NCBI GenBank assembly: GCA_004369045.1
Contig: ML213520.1
Span: 434,001 to 498,000 of the forward strand
Source of the DNA: Heliocybe sulcata
Taxonomy: Eukaryota; Basidiomycota; Agaricomycetes; Gloeophyllales; Gloeophyllaceae
Reading direction: 5' to 3'
DNA: 64,000 bases
Shown: one piece after another, positions 1-10,899 of the stretch
Layout of the letters: every line of letters starts with the position of its first letter
Numbering within the stretch: position 1 is the stretch's first letter
Position numbers and translations under genes: made by a program
The notes under the pieces: generated by a model
Database searches by the model: none
What the model was told of the DNA's origin: nothing
The model's input: only the letters and a program-made list of their open reading frames with translations

Positions 1-1129
1 CTGTCACGGAAAGCGCGATTTTATCCGTTGAAATAACTTCTACCTGTTCCACAGCGATCATATCTGGGTCCGCCCAGCCAGGGCGTCTACCAAAAGCTAG
101 AAGATTGATGGAGTTGGAGGCACCTTGAGACAAAGGATGCATGGTGATGGTGAGGAAATCGCCGGGAATAAAGGAGTGGGCCGTCAGCAGGAAGTCATGG
201 GTTATTATATGCAACAGGGCATAGTCTGCATCCTCGGCACAGGGAACCTTTCTGATTTCTTCGAGGTCATCAGATGATTGCCTGTACAGGATGACTTCAG
301 GAGGATGTGAGTTGACCAGCATGGCCAACAAATCCTCTCGGTACATGAACTGTGGCCATCCATGAGCGGGTGAGACTGGAACATCGATATCTCGTAGTAG
401 CTCCCCCGTCTCCCGGTTGTATATCCTGACCAGCGCACCCTGACGATCGGCGGAACAGTATCCCGCCACCAATAGCTGAGGCAGCCGAGTGGCGATGGAA
501 TGAACGATGCCGTAGCAAAAATTGCTGGGTAGCGAGGGTTTAAGGGTATTTATGAGGGTAGGTTCACTGGACTCTACGGACCAAAGACGGGTGACTTCTC
601 CGCCAATGTCAAGAGTCAAGAGATAGGGATGGGTATGGATGGAGACAAGGGCTTTGCCCGTGCTGGGATGGTCGGTATCAGCGCCGGGCGGCCCTTCGTG
701 GAGGACATGAGTAGCGTGCAAGAGAGATGGCGGCATGATGGCGAGATTAGCCTGACCAACAGCCTGCTTTAAATTCTGAGGGCTCGGCTGCGCATGCACC
801 GCGCCACTGGAGGTGTCAAGCAGGTGCTCTGTATGACGGGCTGAAGAAAATCGACTGTCACATTTCCGTCGGTTGCTACTGAACAAGGACATCACTGACC
901 TGCATTCCATCAGTGATTGCTTCATCATTATGAATCTCCCCGTCGTCTCCGAGCGACCCGAGCAATTCTGCCACTTGCTGTTTGACGAATTCGCCCAACC
1001 AGCAGGTGCGGGAAGCTTCACGCTGGAACGTTGCTCTTCAGTTGGTTCAAAATCTGTCTAACCGAAGCAAGATACTGCTTTTACTTGCGTCGACCCGTGC
1101 ATATCTATATAGAGCGGTACCTGATGCAT
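1..1129 (-). CDS. Hypothetical protein with beta-propeller-like repeats (3' end outside window)
   Basis: I do not recognise the family. Translation runs off the left edge. From the start Met at 1127-1129 the model is a 9-nt exon (Met-His-Gln), an intron 1078-1120, an exon 896-1077, an intron 841-895 and a long exon 840-1. The long exon reads without stops and has a WD/propeller flavour: short beta-strand segments such as GALVRIYNRETGELLRDI and ALVSIHTHPYLLTLDIGG. The second exon reads SVRQILNQLKSN, then continues as QREASRTCWLGEF in another frame, so there is one extra base near 1024 relative to an open frame. That is either a sequence error or a real lesion. F-box or SCF-type propeller proteins of Agaricomycetes are one possible relation, but no F-box is visible. 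Confidence 0.5.
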
Positions 1130-2116
1130 AATGCTTGCAGTGAGTCAGAGACGGAGACGCCACATTAAAGTCTAAAGACATCGCCGGTTACGAGTCCTGA
1201 GTTTACGAAGGATGAGTCTTTGCATGCATTTTTTGGGCGCGCTGCCGAACGTTCCCGCCGTGGGAAAGTAGATGCCGAGTAATCGGAGTATGAACGTCTT
1301 TGTAGTTATCAATACACTCAAATGAAACCCCGCCCCTACTGAGACTACAAGCGGAGTACGAAACGCGTTTTGTAGTGGTCCCGATCACTAATTCTTGTCG
1401 GTCTCCATGATGCTCACTCTTTTGCACCTCAAATTTTGAATATAAGCATATAAGAATGGGACCTGCGTACTGGAATATTTTCAAGATTTTATCACCCCTT
1501 TAGCATCCCTCACCCTTCAAACCTGTCGAATTCACCTCTGTTACCGTGGGAATACGCGTTGAATGGGACTTGTAGTCGGTGGCGCAGGTCAGTTGAGCCC
1601 GATTCTATGGCACGATGCGTGAAGTATATTCAACTGGAGGGTTTTATTTACCGGGATCACTGTAGTATTATATGTATAGTATTATATTTAGTGTTACTTA
1701 ATCACAACGCTACCACAGGACTCGTAAAAATGCCACGTGAGCGGTGGCCGGCTACCCCCAAGTAATCTCCGAGTTGGCCGTTTGGGACGCATCCTATTGG
1801 GTTCGGGTTCGCGTTACTTGGATCGCAAACACTGGCATTCTACATGATTGATACTGGTGATGTCGGACCCTTCTAACCAAATGCAACGCACCGTGACTGA
1901 TGCTAGGAGTGTCTAGGGCAAGACGGTCATGTTTCAATCGCCGACTCTTGCAAACTCTGAAGCTGTACTTTTGTGATCCTGCACCGAGGCCACCTTTGTG
2001 ACTTCCGGTTCATGCCGCCGCCTGGACACGAACTATAGTATATCTCAATTCGTTCCCATTTGCAGCCTCATCGCCGACTGGGCAGCCCGACTTGTTATCG
2101 CGATATTTCCTCCCAG
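1130..2116. other. Intergenic, no gene seen
   Basis: No convincing coding segment on either strand; the short ORFs here have no coherent protein character. A near-duplicate AT-rich motif (AGTATTATAT, twice) lies around 1665-1690. Weak TATA-like sequence near 2033-2045 may belong to the secreted-protein gene that follows. Confidence 0.5.
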
Positions 2117-3402
2117 ATGCCCGGTGTGTTCAGCACCACCTTCCTCTGCCTGATTGCAGCAGTCGCAGTGGTACACTCTCAGGATATCCTTTGGCAACAC
2201 TGTAACGATCTCTCCTGTTCTACATCATGATGTCCTCTTGCCCACTCACCATAGCTCGGACGCTCCGGGGGAGGTAACGGGTTATAAGCTCAATCCCATG
2301 TACCTGGATATCTCGTCGCTGCGCGTCCCACTGGTATACCATTCCTTCATTGTTGACCTCATTCTTTACTTTTCCCACCCAGCAATGGTGACCTCGGGAC
2401 TGCTGCACCAAGCTGTTTTCTTGGTATTTCTCTTGATGAGAGTGGCCAAGGACGTCCAATGCATGCCTATATCAGGAGGTGAGGTATCCCACTAAGTCAA
2501 TATCACGTTTTCTGAATAAAATTGACTGTAGAACCCATGGCCGTCAGTGGTACCAATGTAAGCATAGCGGACGAAGGCGGTGTGCACTATCCCCGTGCGA
2601 CCGCAGCATCCGTCGTCTCCTGCTCGACCATATCCAGCTGTACGACTTGCGTAGCAAATGCCGCTTGTGGATTTGACAAGTCAGCATTCAGCTGCTCTGC
2701 AAGGGCTGCCACCGGCCAAGTCACCGCCGCAACAGGATGCGGATTGATCCAGCAAATGCAATCTGTGCGTGTATCATCTTCGTTTCGACAACACCCCATC
2801 TCATGCCATGCATGCAAGACATTCCCTGCGGCAAAGAGCAATGCAGCTGGCATTATACCGGCTGCTATCCAGAATCTCCTGAACGGCATGCGCCAACATG
2901 TGTTTTCTGGGGATATCCCTACGCCGCAGAAGCCGAAGCCGAAGCCATTTGGTGGGCGACACACAGTAAGCTCGTGGCGGAAAGCACCCGGGCAGAGTCA
3001 GGCGCAAGCACTTGCAGCGAACAGTGCTACACACATCGTGCAGTTCAGTGATCCTAGTCGGGTAAGCCCAATGCGCTTGATCGCTCGCGGGGTTGATCTG
3101 ACGGACGCTTGTCTGAATATAGGCCGGTCAGCCCAAAACAGTGTGGGACGACGGTCCCGGTCTTTACGAGGAACAGGACATCAACAACATGTGCTCAGTT
3201 GTGTTCCAGAAGATGACACCCCAGTTATCCATCAAGGTGTCAAATTCTCCCCCGACAGTTGCTGGGCGCTTTGTAGTAAAGGACCCCTTCAACAACAATG
3301 TTTGTGTGCAAGCCGTGCTTCGAAAGAGCGGGCCGAGTGGTGTTACTTGCTTTCCTACTGATCCGAAGCCGTCGACAAAACAACTGGGGACTGCTTGCTG
3401 AT
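2117..3402 (+). CDS. Cysteine-rich secreted protein, unknown function
   Basis: The ATG at 2117 begins a typical signal peptide (MPGVFSTTFLCLIAAVAVV followed by HSQ), so the product should enter the secretory pathway. A cysteine-rich exon around 2600-2760 reads SCSTISSCTTCVANAACGF and is reminiscent of a PSI/plexin-type cysteine knot. Later exons read CGKEQCSWHYTGCYPE, then an Ala-Glu run AEAEAEA, and NSATHIVQFSDPSR. The last exon, 3124-3402, is fully open and ends LGTAC-stop. Introns supported by both sites and frame are about 2967-3018 (GTAAGC...TTGCAG) and 3062-3123 (GTAAGC...ATATAG). Exon limits between 2180 and 2540 are uncertain. It could be an effector-like or cell-wall protein; I know no named family for it. 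Confidence 0.6.
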
Positions 3403-4336
3403 AGCTCGGACTTCTGGTAACCCAGTAGACTAGCTCAATGTTGTGCCGGCTTGCAACCGTAGACTCAGTTTACTGGTGAACTTCGGAACTAGTTGTTCTT
3501 GGTTCGGGGAACCGTATTTTCGTCAACCCTTCCTGCCAGTGCTTAGTCGGGCGGCTGAGTTCAGTGGCACCGTCAATATTGCTCGCCCTTCGAGAGCCTG
3601 TTCGGCCATATCAGACATGTATGGCGGCCCCCAGAGAGACCCTCAACTGCAGGGGTTTGAGCGATGAAGTTTTGTGCTACCATCCGTCATAGAATGTGTG
3701 ATTCCATCGTTCTGGCCAGTGCAACCGCCAATCCCGTCGCACACCAGGCTGGTTTCCTTTGTGATACTGTAGAATTGGTCTCTAGATCTCGAGGCCGAAT
3801 GTCGCAGGACAATGTCACAGCTCGAGAACTGTCGCTTAGAGTTCTGCAGGATTTGTCCTCTACAGCCACCCGGGTTAGCTCCTCAGGAAGCTTGCTGATG
3901 CTCGCAAGTACTAGTCAAGCCATGCCGCACCGCAACTGAACACGCATGCCATCTCATGCTCAACACAGTCATAAGAAATATCCGCCTCAGAGCAAAGGAT
4001 GTACACGAAGCTTGTAATAAGGTCACCTCACAGGAATTAATTAAAGCTATGCAGCCACCACTGTACGGAGTTCTCCCCACTCCCGCCAGTCTGTCGCACA
4101 ACCGTATCGCGAGAGTCCGCCACAGTTGTTTGGTTCGGTTGTCGATAAATCCAGCTGGCTTGTTGCTTGGTCGAACTCTGAAAGACCTCCTTGTTATCAG
4201 AGCGGTTCGTGACAAGAACAGATTGTCGTCCACGTAGACATCCATGCCGCAAGCGGATCGGCTATATATAAGAGCACCGCAGTGCAGCGTCGAGAGTCCT
4301 TGTCCACCCGGATTATTGTGACCGTGCCCACAGCAA
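3403..4336. other. Intergenic / non-coding, no gene seen
   Basis: Several ORFs of 70-150 codons overlap on both strands, but none has recognisable domains, consistent splice sites or a stable frame. I see no gene here. Confidence 0.4.
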
Positions 4337-5623
4337 TTACACATAGTACGTCAGAGCTCTGATAGTTAGAGGAGATTGACAAGGTCCTGGGGTAAACATC
4401 AGAGATCTGGACCCTGTTCTCCAGACCATCGTCCAGGACGTGACACCGGTCACGACTAGTGACGGGACAAAAGCGCCGGTTTCATGGTGAAGGAATAAAA
4501 TGCGCGTGGTGTAGGGCTGGCAAACGACGAGCGCGCCAGAGGAGGACGGAATATCAAGCGCGGCGCGACCACCGAATCTGCGCCTCAATAAGAAGCGGCG
4601 TGCAAGCCTAGGGTATAGCGAGTATGTTGACTTTGCGGTGGAGAGGCTCGTGCAGAAGTGATACTTCTATACTTCTGACTCGTACATAGGGCCTGGCACT
4701 CTCACTACATTGCCTTGCAACGCGGGCAGCCTTGTCCTCGAATCTGGATATACCAGGCCCTTTCTGGCCCAGGGTACTGTATCGAGGGGACTCGGAACCG
4801 CCAGCTCGGTTACGAGATGTCGCTACCAGAGCACCCCATCCGGATTGGGAGGAAGCGGTGGTGTCTGTCGTGTTGGCTGCCCAGAGTCCAGGGACGATGG
4901 TCGTAGTGAGGAAAGGGCATGAGTTACAGACCATTGGGGACGCTGGGGTGCGAGCAGTCGACGCGGGTGGCCGTGCTGATGGAGAGACTCGAACGTTGGG
5001 CGGATGCATATCGGCAACGTCAGCCCCGTGAGGAGACCACGCTGGCGCCTTGAGTCGTAGGTCAACGCCAGAATATGCGGGCTTGCTGGTGCTAGTCGCG
5101 CTTGATTGTTGGGTCGGAGAGGTATCGTGGATATATCCCAAGAGTATGCGTGCTAGAGTGCTCGGATTTTTCCTGAGTTGCCAGACGATAGCAGCGCACA
5201 GCAATGTACATTGTGATGATGCCCGCAACGATGCGCATAGGAAGTCGAGGACAGCCTTAGAGTACCATTTCAGATACGGCGCAGGTCAGAGTACGGCGCA
5301 GGTCTGATCGCCATGTGGATGTCGACAGTGCCTCCTCTCGTCCGTGTTGAATTTGATGTACTGCGACGGTCGTGTCGGGGAAAGCCAAGACAGACAGATA
5401 AAGCGGGAAAATCTTGGAAGACGAGCGGCCACCGGTCAGTACGAGTAGGGCAGCAAGATGCCGTGTTATTGCGCAGATAATGAGCGACATTGATGCACCA
5501 GTCATGCAGATGTCTGTACGTGACGAACATAAGCCGGGTTGCTGCGAAACAGTACGACAGAGCTCGGGACCATCTCACCTCCGAGTACTTATGGATATAT
5601 GTACTCTGCGCGGTCGCTGACAT
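4337..5623 (-). pseudogene. Decayed minus-strand coding sequence (membrane-helix and propeller-like pieces)
   Basis: Protein-like stretches lie in different frames without good splice sites between them. 5' to 3' on the minus strand they are a hydrophobic piece (around 5480-5360, ALLVLTGG and FPLYLSVLAFPDTTVAV), a probable transmembrane helix (around 5235-5170, IVAGIITMYIALCAAIVWQL), and a piece around 4600-4400 (ALDIPSSSGALVVCQPY, HHETGAFVPSL). A 17-bp tandem duplication at 5275-5308 lies inside. One or two host genes in decay fit best; a badly modelled intact gene is not excluded. Family unknown. Confidence 0.35.
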
Positions 5624-6201
5624 CCATAGAGGCGATGAACGTCGCGACGACTAGGCGAATAACTGACTTACGGCACGGTACACATCTTCGCGTTTACATA
5701 CACGGCGCGCGTCCGAAATGATCGTAAGTCGCTCACAGTGATGCTGCGGGAGACTCTGATAATGAGACGTTGTTCGCAAGTCAGCGGGAGAGCTTTGGGC
5801 CTGATCTTCACTGCGACTCGGTCCGATGAAAGAACGAGGGGACGGCTAAGCCCGACACAGCCTCCGCGTGTAATCGCAGATCTGATGAACGGCCCAGAGC
5901 AGGGCCTAGACCCCCCTTTATGGAATCACATCTTATCGTCCCCATTAGGCAAATGTCGCCAGTTGCAATTGTTACGCATCCCACCGGCCATCGATTCCTG
6001 CCTCCTGTCCACGCCACGGGGACGCGCTGAGGATGACTCGGGCGGAAAGCGGGTGTGTCATGATGACATGAGTCCGCGCGGGATGTGTTATCCCTGCCTT
6101 ATAAGAGTACCGCCCCCCGTTCCTGCCGCGATCGACCAGTAATTTGCTTCCTGCTCACTCCATTCCACCAGGCCTGGGTCTGTGACGCACATCCACTGTC
6201 G
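5624..6201. other. Intergenic, no gene seen
   Basis: No coherent coding segment. This is the upstream region of the Pro/Ser-rich gene that starts at 6512. Confidence 0.4.
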
Positions 6202-6209
6202 TATATATA
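6202..6209 (+). promoter_or_regulatory. TATA-box-like element
   Basis: TATATATA-type sequence (GTATATATAG) about 300 bp upstream of the ATG at 6512, which implies a long 5' leader if it is used. The leader carries a small duplication, CAGTTATAATTG at 6380-6391 and again at 6413-6424. Confidence 0.4.
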
Positions 6210-6511
6210 GAGACCACCTTTGTATTCCTGGAACGAGCGCACCCCGAGATACAACCAGCACTCGGCCCGTATCCGACACTCTCATCGCATCTTTGTTCCT
6301 GTGAATCAGTCCGCTTTCTTATATCAGGACCGTCGTCAACCTCAGGCACTCGCGTCGCCACCCACACTCAAGCCTAACTCAGTTATAATTGGCCTGCGCA
6401 GCGTTCCCTGCGCAGTTATAATTGTCCCTCCTCGAACGATCCTCTCTGCTCAACTCGTCCCATTCGTCAACCGCTCTCACCCATTCAATCCGCGATCGTC
6501 GTCCCGCAGAT

Positions 6512-7399
6512 ATGTACGCGAGCCCCTCTACTTCATCCCGGCCAGCCTCCTCGGCTTCATATCGATACCCCCCGCGCCACACGCCCCAATACCCGCCCCC
6601 ACCACCCAGGCGCGTGCACTCGAGGTCTGCTCCAACGCCAGCGGCCGAGGTCATATACCACACACCATCACGATATCACCACCAGCCGCGCCATCGCCCG
6701 CCCCCCATCAGCGTCAAAGCAGCAGAAGACTACCCTTTCGACGACGAGCCCCTCATGATCTACTCGACGCCCAACCATCCCCTCGCCATGTCCTCCCCGT
6801 CCTCCTCCTCATGCACACCCCCCTCCCCACCCCCACCCCGCCTCCCCTCCCTCGCCGCGGGCTACACCTCCGTCTCCCCGCCCTCGCACGACCACCGCGG
6901 GCGCCTCCAGTCCTATGTCGAGAACCCCGCGCAGCGCCGCGAGCGCGTCGAGTTCATCAAGCGCCGCGAGAACCTCCGCAGGGTGCGCGCGTGGGTGCAC
7001 GATCTCAGCGAGAGCGGGCTCGCGGAGGTCGAGCACGTCGAGGACGTGCGCGGAAAGGTACGTTTGACGTCTCGTTCACGCGGATTGAAGCTCACCTGTA
7101 CGCAGCCGCAGAAACATGTTGACGCGCCCATCTGCACGCGCAGCCCTGCCCAATCGCAAGTCATTTACCACACCTCGCCCTCGCCCTCGCCCTCGCCGTC
7201 GTGGCTCGACCCCTCGGAGCCGCACATCTTCTACCTCACCTCCGGCCACCCGAGCCCGCCCTCGTCCTCCTCCTCGTGGAGCCCCAGCTCGAGCCCGCCG
7301 ACGTCGGTCGGGAGCCTCAGCCCCGAGCGCGGCGGCAAGCGGTTTGGAAAGCATAGTCGGCAGAGCAGTTTGGAGAGCATTAGTGAGGAGGGCGAGTGA
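6512..7399 (+). CDS. Pro/Ser-rich, largely disordered protein, unknown function
   Basis: Two exons: 6512-7057 and 7106-7399. The 48-bp intron (GTACGT...ACGCAG) is a multiple of three, so retaining it would keep the frame. The spliced product is about 279 residues. It is dominated by Pro, Ser and Arg, with one charged, probably helical segment near residues 140-175 (RRERVEFIKRRENLRRVRAW). A short motif, two aliphatic/aromatic residues then Tyr-X-Thr, recurs four times: VIYHTPSRY, LMIYSTPNHP, VIYHTSPSP and IFYLTSGHPSP. A TCGCCC hexanucleotide run near 7170-7200 encodes an SP repeat. No catalytic domain is visible. The first in-frame ATG was chosen; upstream frame is open but has no ATG. Probably a lineage-specific regulatory or scaffold protein. 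Confidence 0.7.
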   Translation: MYASPSTSSRPASSASYRYPPRHTPQYPPPPPRRVHSRSAPTPAAEVIYHTPSRYHHQPRHRPPPISVKAAEDYPFDDEPLMIYSTPNHPLAMSSPSSSSCTPPSPPPPRLPSLAAGYTSVSPPSHDHRGRLQSYVENPAQRRERVEFIKRRENLRRVRAWVHDLSESGLAEVEHVEDVRGKVRLTSRSRGLKLTCTQPQKHVDAPICTRSPAQSQVIYHTSPSPSPSPSWLDPSEPHIFYLTSGHPSPPSSSSSWSPSSSPPTSVGSLSPERGGKRFGKHSRQSSLESISEEGE

Positions 7400-9254
7400 G
7401 TGTGAAATCTGAGTGGTTGGGAAAGTGTATTTTGTACGATATATGCGCGCTTGTGATTCCATCCCCGCTTTTGTGCGATGAAATCTGGCTGGCGGATATC
7501 CAATATGTATCGATATCATAGAGTGTCTCTTGTTCTGTATCGAGTTATTGAGTAGCTTGAATGTTGTAACGTGTATACCCTAGCTTGAATTAGATGTCTT
7601 GATTACGAAGTCTTTTGCTTGGATTTGTATGGTGGAAAGTCCTAGACATGCAGACATTGATAAAACGTGGGGGAAGCGGGCCACTAGGCATTTTACGAGT
7701 ACTAGTCCTGAGGTTTCAATTTAGTAAATAAAATGTAATTTAATTCCCATTTTACCGCTGATCAGAAACGAGGCGTGCTCCTGGCTTGATCGTGACAAGA
7801 ACAATCTCGAGAAGCCGCAAGCGACACCCGAAGACAAGTAACGAAAGAGATTTAACGTGTTAGCTAGACGAACAACGACCACAGCCCCAAACCATACATG
7901 GCCTGAACACGCCAGTCACAATGCCAAGCCAAGCTCAGTTTGATTCGAATCAAGGCGTACTATCACCGGAGGGGCTTGGGACTATTATTTTCTGGTAGCT
8001 TTATTATCACAAACGCTATGGACACCGGGTCTTGACAGTCCAGTGATACATAATAGTCTGCACCCTTGTGTGCAAGTTTGAGTGTGGAAGGACGAGTGGC
8101 AGCGTTTGATCTGTTTCAGCAGGTGTTGACCAGATCGGTCACACTTGGCGCGGCGCCAGGTCACGGTCAACCTGATCCACTCACCTCTCTGTACAAGGTG
8201 ATGGCCCTTGCACTGAATTCTATGCTAATTAATCGGGCTGTAGAATACGATTCAAACCATCCTTATGGTGCTACACTTGACACGTCGGTTATATGTAGGA
8301 CGATCTCTCTGACATCCCGTTTAAATTTGGAAGGGGGTGTAATATGTCGTTAGGCTCTTCCAGCCGGGTTTGAGGGTTGTAGCTTTATTATGGATGTGCA
8401 TGATAGTATACATACCAAGATTCATAAATGCGGCTTGAGCAGGGAGAGTGCTACGAATAGGTTGCCGATTAATCAACACCCAGATCGCGCTGGTCAACTG
8501 ATAGTACGCCCAATACAAACACAGTTGTAACAAATGCTACGAACCAAGGCTACTCGAAAAGCGCCTGCAGGGCAAGTACCTTGCGACCTCAAAGTCGCAG
8601 AAATCAGTCATATTGTAGATCGCTGATAGTACTAGTAATGTCGACTTTTTCTGTTTTGTAGCACTTGGTATATATATATGGTGTGTCTATGTTACAACGG
8701 ACAGCCTATGTCCAATCAAAGAGGCAGTCCGGTCAACACGCTCACAGTCCGGATCTCGCAAAGTGGCCCACTTGCACAAGGTTGCGTGGTGGGAGGTCCT
8801 AGATTGGACCTTGGAATATTAATATTTGTCGGGCAGTTTCGAATTCGGGCAAGTTCGTCTCCCGCGGGCTTTGTCCACGACCTGGTGATGCCGTCTCCCA
8901 GTGAGGGATGACATATATCCCAGTAGACAGTGCAATATCGCACGCGAGGGCCCGCCTTGCTTCTGTCATATATCCCCGCGTCATGCAATCAAACAGACGC
9001 GTCTGAACGCTTTACCGCGACCCCCGGCTGGACACCTTGCCGGATCGGAATAATGGGGGTTGGGTACGCAATACGGTAGAGCGTAAGGAGGGTCTTTCGC
9101 CTGATATCCCGACACAGGTAGCTAGTCCGCTGTAATCAACGGACCTGTACTGCAGCCTTCGTGATACAAGGCCCCCTTCGAACCCGGTAGAGTCAATAGA
9201 GGACTCTGCCTATATAACAGTTAACCATGTTCCGACACCCTGTGATACACCCAA
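7400..9254. other. Long intergenic region, no gene recognised
   Basis: AT-richer downstream sequence of the 6.5-kb gene, then several short ORFs on both strands (8066-8353 +, 8321-8533 -, 8678-8911 +) without domains or consistent splicing. A TATATATATA run lies near 8671-8680, but no clear gene follows it. I see nothing I can name. Confidence 0.4.
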
Positions 9255-10865
9255 TCAGACGCGGGAGGCGCCGCTCCCATGTATCCCTCCGTCCTCCTTG
9301 CCCAAAGAAATCATTCGGACACCGGTGACCTCGACGTCCACCACCTCCCTGTCCGAGACGGACACGCGGAACTCGCCCGCACTCTCCGACCGCACGCGGG
9401 GCGGCGCGGCAAACGCCATCGTCGTCTGCGCCGCCGCCGCCGTCGGATTCGCCGTCCTTCCCAGCGCCAAGAGGACAATGATGAGGGTGGGCGAGAGGCC
9501 CTATTATCTCTGCATCAAGACGCGGTACGCGGGACATAGTTGAGATGCTCACTGCGGTGATGATGGCCAGCGACGAGACGATTGCCTGTAAACGCGAGAC
9601 TTCAAGATTATTTTGGGGAATAGAGGGTGAGGACGCACGTAAGCTTCGTACACTCCGATTGAGGAACTGGATACTGTCGCCATGGAGAGGAGGAGCAATG
9701 TTGAGTGGATCCCGCCCGATTCGACGCTGCTGAGCATCAGCTCGGAGTTGAACCCGCGATTGACGACGGCTTACAAGAGTGTGACGAGGTTCGCATAAAG
9801 CCTGGTATCGATACCCGCCGCTGACTCACGAAAGTTCCTGTGAAGCCACCAAATCCGCCCCACTGACCGTACAAATAGTTTACCGACAATCACTTCAAGC
9901 AGCGCGACGGGGACGCACCGATGAGCCCCGTCATGACGACGTTGCTCGCGAACGTCATGGCATAAAACACCGTAGTAAGCACGTTCTCTAGATCTTGTTC
10001 CCTAGAAAGCTCGTTGAAGACAGTGACAGATGGGCTCGGGTAGCCTTCGATCCCGACTTGCGCCAGCAGATAGGATTGGACTGAGTAGCCGCTGTAGGTG
10101 TAGCCCGCGACTGCGAGGATAGGTCAAGTGGATATCCATAGTTCGGGGGAACTGGGCCTTTACCTGTGCCGACCACGATGAACAGAGTGGGTACCGTGAT
10201 CACAGCCGGTTTGCGGCCCCATATGATGTAGCACCGCCAAGCCTGGCAGAAATCCTCAGTACGCCGGGAGTGACACGGCTCTGTTATACCTCACCAACAA
10301 GCAGTCCGCGACGAGACTGTACACCATCAATTATAGATACGACACTCGGCTTGTATATATCGAATGCAAACGTACTTGGTGGTTACGGTCAGGAAGTTAT
10401 CAACGGTGGCGAAGATGTTGTCGAGGTTCACGGTCGACGGGTCCGGGTTCGCGGGATCACCGAAGGCGGAGAACAGGGTCGCGGCGAAGTTAAGGACGAT
10501 CTGGACGAGGGCGAGGATGAATAGGAGGACGGTGACCGCCAAGAGATACTTGGCGCCTTGCGTAGCGTGTTGGCGCGTCAAGAGAAGCTGGAGCGCTGCA
10601 AAGAATATGGCGGCGTATACACCTGTATGCGCATCGCGTGAGTCTCGTAATCTTGCGATAGGAAACACTGGCCAGCGTACCGAGGGCGAGGGTTGCCACC
10701 TGCGCAGCATGGTTAGAAGGGAGAGGAAAGTAGCTAGGAGGTAGTGCGTACCCAAAGAGAGATGTAGTTTACTCTTTGAGCCTGTTATGAATCAAGGCTG
10801 AGCATATGCACAAGGGGCGCGACTGGTAGTCCACGCACCTGGAGCCAACTGAGGGTAGCAGACAT
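9255..10865 (-). CDS. Seven-transmembrane protein of an Agaricomycete-specific family (copy 1)
   Basis: Eleven exons can be joined from the ATG at 10863-10865 to the stop at 9255-9257, giving about 360 residues. In order: MSATLSWLQ, AQRVNYISLW, VATLAL, a large helix-rich exon (GVYAAIFFAALQLLLTR, YLLAVTVLLFILALVQIVL), then VADCLL, AWRCYIIWGRK, GYTYSGYSVQ, VGRIWWLHRN, VESGGIHSTLLLL, AIVSSLAIITA and GLSPTLIIVLLALG. The RCYxIWGR and GxxPTLIIV motifs belong to a family of seven-helix, receptor-like proteins common in Agaricomycetes and usually left unnamed; this family memory is from general knowledge. The tail is hydrophilic and probably cytosolic. A homologue with the same intron positions is at 16523-18110 (+), so the two face away from each other. 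Ligand or signalling role is unknown. Confidence 0.8.
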
Positions 10866-10899
10866 GGTTGTACGAGCTTAGCGGGGACAGGTTTTTCAA

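Noticed and set aside
6220-7122. 300-codon plus-strand ORF overlapping the Pro/Ser-rich gene
   Set aside because: Arg/Pro-rich shadow of the GC-rich gene in another frame; the 6512-7399 frame has a clean intron and coherent repeats.
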